Source: SIG402 sp045639045
GTDB lineage: Bacteria > Bacillota > Clostridia > Christensenellales > Borkfalkiaceae
Assembly (NCBI GenBank): GCA_045639045.1
Contig: JAZUCI010000012.1
Span: 1-9,896 of the forward strand
Length of the DNA: 9,896 nt
Reading direction: 5' to 3'
The position numbers were made by a program, and so were the translations under genes. Below are positions 1 to 5,999 of the stretch, piece after piece. The number at the start of each line of letters is the position of its first letter. Positions within the stretch are counted from its first letter, which is position 1. Under the pieces are notes generated by a model. It did not search any database, was not told the origin of the DNA, and saw nothing but the letters and a program-made list of their open reading frames with translations.

Positions 1-70
1 CTTGAATAAATTCCTTTACGATAGCCGAGCCAATGCCCCCGCTACCGCCCGTAATCAATGCCGTTTTCAT
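1..70 (-). CDS. Short-chain dehydrogenase/reductase, N-terminal fragment (runs off left edge)
   Basis: Only the first 23 codons are inside the window. They read MKTALITGGSGGIGSAIVKE followed by FIQ. This is the first beta strand and glycine-rich TGxxxGxG loop of the SDR Rossmann fold, which binds NAD(P)H, and it resembles FabG-type reductases. The ATG at 70-68 is preceded by AAGGAAA about 10 nt upstream and by a good minus-strand promoter, so the start is well supported. The catalytic Ser-Tyr-Lys and the substrate pocket lie outside the window, so substrate and pathway cannot be named. A second SDR gene diverges from the same intergenic region. The family call is secure; FabG itself is only one possibility. 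Confidence 0.85.
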   Translation of the reverse strand, partial: MKTALITGGSGGIGSAIVKEFIQ

Positions 71-103
71 ACGAAAGTTTCCTTTTTCAAAAGTCTTTTT
101 CAA

Positions 104-132
104 ATTATAGCACGAAAGAAAGAAAAAAGCAA
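104..132 (-). promoter_or_regulatory. Sigma-70 type promoter for the leftward SDR gene
   Basis: On the minus strand TTGCTT (132-127) is followed after 17 nt by a perfect TATAAT (109-104). Initiation near 97 gives a leader of about 27 nt before the ATG at 70, with an AAGGAAA ribosome binding site in it. Confidence 0.75.
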
Positions 133-162
133 GTTTTAAGCGGATTTTTTTGCGCCTTCCCC

Positions 163-191
163 TTGCGCGAGGGCGTTTTTTAGGATATAAT
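163..191 (+). promoter_or_regulatory. Promoter for the rightward SDR gene; predicts a leaderless transcript
   Basis: TTGCGC (163-168), a 17-nt spacer and a perfect TATAAT (186-191). The usual initiation distance places the first transcribed base at about 197-199, on top of the ATG at 198. The -35 is a weak match (three of six), but the -10 and spacing are ideal. Confidence 0.6.
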
Positions 192-197
192 ACGCGT

Positions 198-1010
198 ATG
201 AAACACTTTTTACGCGATGAACAAAATAAAATTTGCTTGCTTACGGGCGCTTCTTCGGGCATAGGTAAAGAACTTGCCAAACTGTTCGTAGCCCAAGGCT
301 TTACGGTGGTGGGCGTGGCGCGAAACGAAGAAAAGCTTGCCGCCGCAAAACAGGAATTCGGGGATGCGTTTATTCCCTTTTCGGGGGACGTATCCCAAAA
401 GGAAACGTGGGATAAAATCACCGACTTTTTAACCGAACGAGGCATTACCACCCTACCCTTATTCATCAGTTGCGCGGGGGTGCTGCCCCCGTTTGCTTCG
501 GTGAAAGCCGCGAAAAGCGAAGGGGTTTTGCAAACCGAAAGCGCAATGAATACCAACTTTCTTGCCGCGGTTTACGGCACCCAAGCAATGCTGCCTTTCG
601 TAACGCGCGGGGCGGTTTACATCTCTTCTTCCGCAAGCCTTTGCACCCTACCCGGGGTTTCGGGATACGCGGCAAGTAAATCCGCGCTTTCCGCTTTCGT
701 TACCACCTTACAAGCGGAAAAAACCTTCCCCTACGTGGGATTGATGCTGCCCGGCTTTACCAAAACCGAGGTATTCCGCGCGCAAGCGGGTACGGATAAA
801 CGGGTGGACCGCATTTGTATGCCCGCGCCCAAAATGGCAAAGAAAATTTTCAAAGCAATACTGAAAAGAAAAAAACGCAAAATTTTGGGGTGGGACGCAA
901 AGCTGATGGCGGCGCTTTCCAAACTGTTTCCCAAAAGCGCGCCGCGCATAATAGGGTGGTTTTTGAAAAAAGCAAAATCCCCCTTATTCCAAGAAGTTTT
1001 TACCGAATAA
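198..1010 (+). CDS. Short-chain dehydrogenase/reductase (SDR), 270 aa
   Basis: Classical SDR oxidoreductase that uses NAD(P)H to interconvert a carbonyl and an alcohol. Visible motifs are the cofactor loop TGASSGIG (residues 16-23), the SCAG variant of the NNAG motif (91-94), the catalytic Asn in NTNF (N120), the catalytic serine strand ISSSAS (142-147), and YAASK carrying the catalytic Tyr157 and Lys161. The C-terminus (about 210-260) is very basic and hydrophobic, with KRKKRK followed by a tryptophan-containing helix. That is seen in SDRs acting on membrane-associated or lipid substrates, so a lipid substrate is an inference. I chose ATG 198 over the upstream TTG at 150 because the -10 box lies between them and the TTG has no ribosome binding site. 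No good Shine-Dalgarno precedes ATG 198 either. The gene is monocistronic, ends at a hairpin terminator and diverges from another SDR gene. Confidence 0.88.
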   Translation: MKHFLRDEQNKICLLTGASSGIGKELAKLFVAQGFTVVGVARNEEKLAAAKQEFGDAFIPFSGDVSQKETWDKITDFLTERGITTLPLFISCAGVLPPFASVKAAKSEGVLQTESAMNTNFLAAVYGTQAMLPFVTRGAVYISSSASLCTLPGVSGYAASKSALSAFVTTLQAEKTFPYVGLMLPGFTKTEVFRAQAGTDKRVDRICMPAPKMAKKIFKAILKRKKRKILGWDAKLMAALSKLFPKSAPRIIGWFLKKAKSPLFQEVFTE

Positions 1011-1016
1011 ACCGTG

Positions 1017-1052
1017 AAAAAAGCGAGCCGAAGCTATCGGCTCGCTTTTCCT
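1017..1052. terminator. Bidirectional intrinsic terminator between convergent genes
   Basis: A perfect 12-bp stem pairs 1019-1030 with 1038-1049 around a 7-nt loop. The plus-strand exit has TTTTCCTTT. The minus-strand exit has six T's, the complement of the A run at 1017-1022. It can end both the SDR transcript (stop at 1010) and the three-gene minus-strand operon (stop at 1065). Confidence 0.9.
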
Positions 1053-1064
1053 TTATTGCAACGT

Positions 1065-2516
1065 TTAATTTTGGCTTAATTTTTCAATATCCAACAAAAG
1101 TTGACGGTTTTGATTGCCCGTTAACAGTAATTTATTGTATTCCATAAAAACGGGTACGGGATTTCTGGATAAAAAGGCGATAAACGCGGGGGAAGCCACA
1201 ACCCCCACCAAAAAGGCAACCATTTCCTGCCCTTTACCGAAGGTCTTTTCCAAAAACGCGAGCGCGTTTTCCACCCCGCGCTTGGCGGCGTCCTTGCAAG
1301 TGAAAGCGTTTTGCTCGGCTTCTTCGTACACTTTTTCCGCTTCCGCGAACGCGTCCGCGCTGGATAGCAAGCGATTCAGCGCCGAAAGCAACTGTTTTTT
1401 ATCCCCCGAAGCGCCATCGCGCAAAGCCGTTTTTAATTCTTCCGCGCGTTGGGTTAGGTACGCCCTACCTTCCGCTTCCCCCGCTTGCGAAAGGGCGGAA
1501 TACAGGGGTTTTACCGCGCGTTCGTAAGCAAGCGCGTCCTTATAGGCTAAACATAGCGCGTTTACGCCCCCCGACAATACTTCGGTAACCGCTAGCCGTT
1601 CGTCAAACGGCGCGGAAGAAAGCGAAAGCGCGTCTGCCTTCGCGGTATCCCCCGCCAAAATTTCGCTAACCGCGTACTGCTTGTTGTACTTTACGTACAG
1701 CAAATAGCAACGGAAAAATTCGGTGGCGATTTCGGTGTTTTGCACGTATTCTTCAACTAGCCCGCGGGTAACTTCTACCCCCATTTTTTCGTACATGGTT
1801 AAGGCAACCGAAAGGTCTTCCCAACCGCGGGGGGTTACGAAGGCAACCCCATCCACCGTTTTTTCCACCGAAAAAAGGCTTTGGGGTTTTAAGCCGAGAT
1901 AATATAAAACGGCGGTATGCACCCCTTGGTTCAACGCGTAACGCTTCCATACTTCAAAATCGGGTTCGGCAACCACGCGCTTTACGCGGTCCAAAGTTAC
2001 GATATCGAATTCCTTTACGCTTTTATTGTATTCGGGGGGGTTGCCCGCGGCAACCAACACCCATCCTTCGGGGATTTTATGCGGGCCGAATTTTTTGTTT
2101 TGCAACAGTTCCAGCATGGCGGGGGCAAGCGTTTCGGAAACGCAGTTAATTTCGTCGATAAACAGTATCCCTTCGCGTTTGCCTTGTTTTTCAATGGCGG
2201 TATACACGCTATCCACGATTTCGGATAGGGTGTATTCGGTAGCCGAATACGTTTCCCCTTGGAAGGTTTTTTCCTTTACGAAGGGAAGCCCGATTGCGGA
2301 TTGGCGGGTATGGTGGGTAATGGTGTAAGAAACGAACCCAAGGTGCATTTCTTCCGCAACCTGCCGTACGATTGCCGTTTTCCCTATCCCGGGCGCGCCA
2401 ATGATAAGCACGGGGCGTTGACGCGCCCCCGCTACGTCGTAAACGCCGCTTGCATCCTTACTTAAATACATTTTTACTGTTACTTTAATTTCGTCTTTTA
2501 CCGATTGAATATTCAT
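1065..2516 (-). CDS. MoxR-like AAA+ ATPase with long helical C-terminal extension, 483 aa
   Basis: Cytoplasmic AAA+ ATPase of the MoxR/dynein-related (AAA_5) type. These hexameric ATPases remodel client proteins with a VWA-domain partner. Visible motifs are Walker A GAPGIGKT (residues 40-47), Walker B ILFIDEI (117-123), sensor 1 AAGNPPEYN (156-164), an LDR arginine-finger-like site (175-177) and a sensor 2 motif TPRGWEDLS (228-236). From about 300 to the end there is a long alpha-helical, charged extension matching no domain I recognise. The start is ATG 2516-2514, which overlaps the TGA of the upstream VWA gene in an ATGA junction. A GGAAA lies about 12 nt upstream. An earlier in-frame start near 2561 would add 15 residues and overlap the VWA gene by 49 nt, so it is less likely. 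It is last in the operon, just before the terminator. The ATPase class is certain; the client is unknown. Confidence 0.9.
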   Translation of the reverse strand: MNIQSVKDEIKVTVKMYLSKDASGVYDVAGARQRPVLIIGAPGIGKTAIVRQVAEEMHLGFVSYTITHHTRQSAIGLPFVKEKTFQGETYSATEYTLSEIVDSVYTAIEKQGKREGILFIDEINCVSETLAPAMLELLQNKKFGPHKIPEGWVLVAAGNPPEYNKSVKEFDIVTLDRVKRVVAEPDFEVWKRYALNQGVHTAVLYYLGLKPQSLFSVEKTVDGVAFVTPRGWEDLSVALTMYEKMGVEVTRGLVEEYVQNTEIATEFFRCYLLYVKYNKQYAVSEILAGDTAKADALSLSSAPFDERLAVTEVLSGGVNALCLAYKDALAYERAVKPLYSALSQAGEAEGRAYLTQRAEELKTALRDGASGDKKQLLSALNRLLSSADAFAEAEKVYEEAEQNAFTCKDAAKRGVENALAFLEKTFGKGQEMVAFLVGVVASPAFIAFLSRNPVPVFMEYNKLLLTGNQNRQLLLDIEKLSQN

Positions 2517-3802
2517 TTTGCCGTTATTTCCTTTTCTCCTACCACAAGTTTCATTGCCCACGGGGGCACGTTTTTATCTTCGTAGCCTTCATCGTAAAAC
2601 ACGAAGGCGGTTTCGTACGGGGTGGGCTTTTTGGGGTAAATCCCCTTGCCGTCCGTAAAATACACTACCCCTTTTAAATTTTTCAGTTCTCCCCGTTCCA
2701 CTAAACGGTCTATATAGGTAAACGCGGGGCGAAAATCCGTTCCGCCGCCCCCTACCACCGTAAAGTTTTGCATAAGAGCGGAAAGCTGTTCTACGCTTTC
2801 TACCGCGTCGTCCGCGCGCACCTCTTCGTCGCATTGAATTACGCGCAGCGCGAATTTACCGCGCGCCGTGGAAGATACCACCGCGTACGTTTCGTTTAAA
2901 AATTTTTGTACCAAGCCGTGGTAGGTAGAACCCGAAGTATCGATTACCACGCAAAGGGTGGCAAGGGAGGATTCTTCCTTATATTCCAACTGCTCGATTA
3001 AGGGCATATTTTTATAAAGGGAAAGCCCGTAGGAATAGAATACGTAGTCGAATTCTTCGGGGTCTTCCTTAATGCGTTCCTTTGGAAGGAGCATCTTTTT
3101 CAAAAAGGCGCGGTAAGAAAGCCGTTTGCGCGTTTCCGCCTTTAAACTTTTCCGCATTTCTTCCCCCGCTTCGGGGTGGAAAAATTGTAAATCCGCAAGC
3201 ACTTTGCCTGCAATTTCCCGCCATTCCTCGGCGGTCTTTTCCCCTTCGTCCTCTTTATTTATCGGGGTTTCTTCCCCACGGCGAAGCCAAAGCGCGTGGC
3301 TATCCCGATAGAACAGTTCGCGCGGGGGTAAAGGTTTTCCTTCCCTTTCCAAACGGGTGAAACATCCGTAAATTCCTTCGGCGGTGAATAGGGGTACGTG
3401 AAACTGCAACTCTTCGTACACCCTTTGCCGCTGCGCTTCCTTGCCGTCCGTTAAAAAGGGCAAGTGAAAATCGTCCACCGCTTTTTCGGCGAAAACATCC
3501 GTTGCCAAATCCCACAGCTTGGGGTTTTCCCCCGCGCCCGTAAAAAAGTGGCGGAACAAACAATGCACGGTGGTATGCACCAACGCGCGCGTAATCAAGC
3601 GATGGTTTTCGCGGTAGGTGGAAAACAGATATTCCGCGCCCACGAAAACTTGGTTTCCATCCGTTTTCGGCTCCCCGCCCCCCTCTTCTATCTGAAAAGC
3701 AAGGCGTTCAAGGGCAATCCAAGTAAATTTTAAGTTTAGGTAGATTTCGGCTTTCACGCTTTCAATTACGCGCTCGGCTACCCGTTTCAACCCATCTTCC
3801 AC
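2513..3802 (-). CDS. DUF2201-like protein: degenerate metallopeptidase-like domain plus VWA domain, 429 aa
   Basis: Two-domain partner of the MoxR ATPase. The N-terminal part (about 1-120) resembles the DUF2201_N putative metallopeptidase domain, with HTTVH followed by CLFRH (76-85) and WDLATDVFAEKAVD (97-110). In a standard HExxH zinc motif the second position is the catalytic Glu; here it is Thr, so the domain is probably non-catalytic although the histidines could still bind metal. The C-terminal part (about 280-425) is a VWA fold with a complete MIDAS: DTSGS (288-292), Thr355 in GGGGTD and Asp384 in FTDG. It should therefore bind Mg2+ and a protein partner. The start is GTG 3802, fixed by GGAGG at 3815-3811 with an 8-nt spacer; the in-frame codons then read MEDGLKR. 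It starts 3 nt after the upstream gene and overlaps the ATPase gene by 4 nt. There is no signal peptide or membrane segment. Confidence 0.85.
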   Translation of the reverse strand: MEDGLKRVAERVIESVKAEIYLNLKFTWIALERLAFQIEEGGGEPKTDGNQVFVGAEYLFSTYRENHRLITRALVHTTVHCLFRHFFTGAGENPKLWDLATDVFAEKAVDDFHLPFLTDGKEAQRQRVYEELQFHVPLFTAEGIYGCFTRLEREGKPLPPRELFYRDSHALWLRRGEETPINKEDEGEKTAEEWREIAGKVLADLQFFHPEAGEEMRKSLKAETRKRLSYRAFLKKMLLPKERIKEDPEEFDYVFYSYGLSLYKNMPLIEQLEYKEESSLATLCVVIDTSGSTYHGLVQKFLNETYAVVSSTARGKFALRVIQCDEEVRADDAVESVEQLSALMQNFTVVGGGGTDFRPAFTYIDRLVERGELKNLKGVVYFTDGKGIYPKKPTPYETAFVFYDEGYEDKNVPPWAMKLVVGEKEITAK

Positions 3803-3805
3803 TCG

Positions 3806-4954
3806 TTACCCCTCCAAAATCCGCGCAATTTCTTCATCCTTTTGCACGTTGTAGAAAAAATCCGCGATATAATCTTTGCTGATTGCAAGCGCTTGCTTGG
3901 CAAAAGAAACGCTTCCCCGTAACGAAACGGGTAAATACCGCGCGGCGCGTCCGTCCTTTTTCAGCGCCGCCAAAAACACGCGTTGGCTAGCCTGAAAGTT
4001 TTTGAAAAAGACTTCGCTTTCAAGCAGTTCCACTTCCCCCGCAACCGCCAGTTCCCCCACGTCCTCGTCCTTACTTAAGGGGCTTTCGCCCAGCGCGAAG
4101 TACGCTTTGGGATTTTGGCGAATAGCAACGGTTGCCGCTTCCTTATCCCTTACGTATTCTTCCCCCGCGTAAAAAAGCGCAAGCCCGTTTTGGGATAGGG
4201 CGGAAAGCGCCGTGGTTCTATCCGCGCGCATATTTTCGGGCAATACGGTAATGCTTTTGGGGTTATTTTTCAGCGCCAAACACAAAACGTCCTCCTCACC
4301 GTAAAGGCGGGGGGAAACGTATTTTAATACGGGTTCTTCCTGCCCGTTATCCGCGTTTAACGCAAGCATGGCAAGTTCCTTATCCGCGCGAAGCAGGGGG
4401 GAAGCGTATTTTAAACCGGTCCCATCCTTTTGCACCGCCAAAGCGAATAATTCCCTATCGTAAGAAAACCTTTCGGCGTTTTCGCGGAAGTGTTTCATAC
4501 ACCCCTTTTTACCCCCCGAAAGTTCGTTTTTTAAGCGGGTAAGCAGTTTTTCATCCTCCTCTTCCGCCACCCCTTGGGTGTATTCTAACAATAGGGGCAG
4601 GGTTTTATACAATCCCTTTTCCGCCGCCCATTCGATTTTGCGACGCACTTCCCCCACGGTAAGAATTTGAAAAGAAAGCAGTTTTTCCACCACTTCGTAA
4701 TCGTCCAATAAGGCGTACTTTTCAAACAGTTCGGCGCGTTTTTTGAAGTTGCCGTCGCACACCGAAAGTAGGGGTAACAGTTTTTCACGCGAAAGGGTAA
4801 GCAAATCCAAACCCGATTGCATAACTAAAAGGATGCGAACGCCAAACGCTTCCGCGCCGCGGAATATTTCCACGGGCGTATCGTTGTTTACCGCACCCAC
4901 GCGCGCGATTCCTCCGCGCACTCCTAACCGTTTTTCCAAGTCCGTTTTTAGCAT
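3806..4954 (-). CDS. DUF4116-type helical repeat protein, 382 aa
   Basis: First gene of the MoxR/VWA operon. Residues about 166-347 hold about seven tandem units of roughly 25 residues with the pattern D+E-x(3)-A-L/V-x-x-(N/D)-x(6)-L/Y-x-S-x-x-L-R. Examples are DRELFALAVQKDGTGLKYAS (166-185), DKELAMLALN (191-200), DRTTALSALSQNGLALFYAG (245-264) and DKEAATVAIRQNPKAYFALG (270-289). This matches the DUF4116 repeat. Residues about 55-140 are also helical and loosely ankyrin-like. The protein has no transmembrane segment or catalytic motif, so I infer a binding or adaptor role. The start is ATG 4954, because promoter 5016-4987 predicts initiation near 4980, downstream of the alternative TTG at 4984. 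A GGGG about 9 nt upstream is a weak ribosome binding site. The molecular function of DUF4116 is not established. Confidence 0.8.
   Translation of the reverse strand: MLKTDLEKRLGVRGGIARVGAVNNDTPVEIFRGAEAFGVRILLVMQSGLDLLTLSREKLLPLLSVCDGNFKKRAELFEKYALLDDYEVVEKLLSFQILTVGEVRRKIEWAAEKGLYKTLPLLLEYTQGVAEEEDEKLLTRLKNELSGGKKGCMKHFRENAERFSYDRELFALAVQKDGTGLKYASPLLRADKELAMLALNADNGQEEPVLKYVSPRLYGEEDVLCLALKNNPKSITVLPENMRADRTTALSALSQNGLALFYAGEEYVRDKEAATVAIRQNPKAYFALGESPLSKDEDVGELAVAGEVELLESEVFFKNFQASQRVFLAALKKDGRAARYLPVSLRGSVSFAKQALAISKDYIADFFYNVQKDEEIARILEG
3811..3815 (-). promoter_or_regulatory. Ribosome binding site fixing the GTG start of the VWA gene
   Basis: GGAGG on the minus strand, inside the last codons of the repeat-protein gene, 8 nt before GTG 3802. 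It decides this non-ATG start. Confidence 0.85.
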
Positions 4955-4986
4955 ATTTTTAGCCCCGTAAAATTTCGTAGGCAAAT

Positions 4987-5016
4987 ATTATAGCATACCG
5001 AACAACCTTTCGTCAA
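4987..5016 (-). promoter_or_regulatory. Strong promoter for the repeat protein / VWA / MoxR operon
   Basis: TTGACG (5016-5011), an 18-nt spacer and TATAAT (4992-4987), with eleven of twelve consensus bases matching. Predicted initiation is near 4980, giving a leader of about 26 nt to ATG 4954. No other promoter or terminator is evident between the three genes. Confidence 0.85.
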
Positions 5017-5061
5017 TCCACTTCCCAATTTTTTTGCAAAAAAGCCTAAAAATTTTCGCGA

Positions 5062-5095
5062 AAAAGGGGGAAAAGATTTGAACTTCTCCCCTTTT
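5062..5095. repeat. Inverted repeat AAAAGGGG / CCCCTTTT around the PHP promoter -35
   Basis: AAAAGGGG at 5062-5069 and its exact complement CCCCTTTT at 5088-5095 flank an 18-nt interval that contains the -35 box (5078-5083) of the rightward promoter. The centre-to-centre spacing is about 26 bp. It could be an operator, but low-complexity A/G runs are common in this sequence and chance cannot be excluded. Confidence 0.35.
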
Positions 5096-5106
5096 AAGAG
5101 TATAAT
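5078..5106 (+). promoter_or_regulatory. Promoter for the PHP-vanW operon
   Basis: TTGAAC (5078-5083), an exact 17-nt spacer and a perfect TATAAT (5101-5106). Initiation is expected near 5113, giving a leader of about 53 nt. A small GGGGC/GCCCC hairpin (5110-5125) sits at the very 5' end of that leader. Confidence 0.85.
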
Positions 5107-5150
5107 AAAGGGGCTAAATCGCCCCCTCCCTCACCCCAAGGGCGGCATGC

Positions 5151-5157
5151 AAAGGAG
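5151..5157 (+). promoter_or_regulatory. Ribosome binding site fixing the TTG start of the PHP gene
   Basis: AAAGGAG placed 8 nt before TTG 5166. It selects this TTG, directly ahead of the conserved ADLHLHT motif. Confidence 0.85.
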
Positions 5158-5165
5158 AAAAGCAC

Positions 5166-5999
5166 TTGATACGCGCGGATTTACACCTACACACCGTATA
5201 TTCGGACGGAGAAAAAACGCCCCTGGAACTACTGCAAATGCTAAAAGCGGAAGGGGTGCAGTTTTTTTCGTTCACCGACCACGACGTAAGCCCCGACCAT
5301 AGCGAGCTTTCCGCCTTGGCGCGCGAACAGGGTATGACCTATATCCCCGGGGTGGAATTCACCACCTACGATAGGGAGCAAATTCATATTTTGGGGTACG
5401 GATATCAGCGCACCCCCGCGTTTTTACAGCGGCTTGCCATTATTCGCGAGCAACGCGAACGGCGCAACTTAAAAATTTTAAGCAACCTAAAAAAGGTGGG
5501 TGTGGAGATCTCTCCCGAAGAAATTGACCATAACGCCAGCGGTTTTTACGGCACCTTGCAAATTATCCGCGCGATGGTGAAAAAGGGGTACGTTCCCGAT
5601 TACCCCGCGGGTATGCGCGATTATTTCGCCACGGACGGCCCCGGCTACGTGGGTAGCGAGCGCATTTCCCCACACGAAGCGGTACGGCTAATCACCCAAA
5701 GCGGGGGCGTAGCGGTTTTGGCGCACCCCGGGAAAATGAAAACCTTTTCCTTACCCGAACAAAGGGAAATGATCGCCACCTTGAAAGAAGAAGGGTTGGG
5801 CGGTATAGAGTGCTACTATTCTTCACATACTGAAAGCGAAACCGCAAGGTATTTGGAATGGGCAAAGGAATTTCAGCTTTTACCCACGGTGGGTTCGGAC
5901 TTTCACGGGGTGGAACGCCCCGAACACGTAGGCCGCCCAATACACTTCCTAACCCAAGCGGAAACGGAAAGGCTATGTGGAAAAAACTCGTCTATTTGA
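5166..5999 (+). CDS. PHP-domain metal-dependent phosphoesterase (YciV/TrpH-like), 277 aa
   Basis: Cytoplasmic hydrolase of the polymerase and histidinol phosphatase (PHP) superfamily, which uses a cluster of two or three metals. All metal-site motifs are present: DLHLHT with H7 and H9, YSDG with D14, TDHD (37-40), GVEF with E64, IHILGY with H74, LAHPGK with H187, the YYSSH segment with H221, and GSDFHG with D245 and H247. The length and the insert between H74 and H187 fit the YciV (RNase AM)/TrpH group. Members of that group hydrolyse 3',5'-nucleoside bisphosphates and can trim RNA 5' ends; this activity is inferred from the family. The start is TTG 5166 with AAAGGAG 8 nt upstream. It is the first gene of the operon, and its last 25 nt overlap the vanW-type gene, which suggests translational coupling. 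Without an alignment, another phosphoesterase specificity remains possible. Confidence 0.9.
   Translation: MIRADLHLHTVYSDGEKTPLELLQMLKAEGVQFFSFTDHDVSPDHSELSALAREQGMTYIPGVEFTTYDREQIHILGYGYQRTPAFLQRLAIIREQRERRNLKILSNLKKVGVEISPEEIDHNASGFYGTLQIIRAMVKKGYVPDYPAGMRDYFATDGPGYVGSERISPHEAVRLITQSGGVAVLAHPGKMKTFSLPEQREMIATLKEEGLGGIECYYSSHTESETARYLEWAKEFQLLPTVGSDFHGVERPEHVGRPIHFLTQAETERLCGKNSSI

Noticed and set aside
150..197. TTG 150 as start of the rightward SDR gene
   Set aside because: The best promoter -10 (186-191) lies downstream of it, there is no ribosome binding site, and the extra 16 residues precede the normal SDR N-terminus.
4955..4984. TTG 4984 as start of the repeat protein
   Set aside because: The predicted transcription start (about 4980) is downstream of this codon; ATG 4954 fits instead.
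5110..5150. Possible riboswitch in the PHP leader
   Set aside because: Only a 5-bp hairpin is visible, in a leader of about 53 nt, and no known aptamer core is recognisable.
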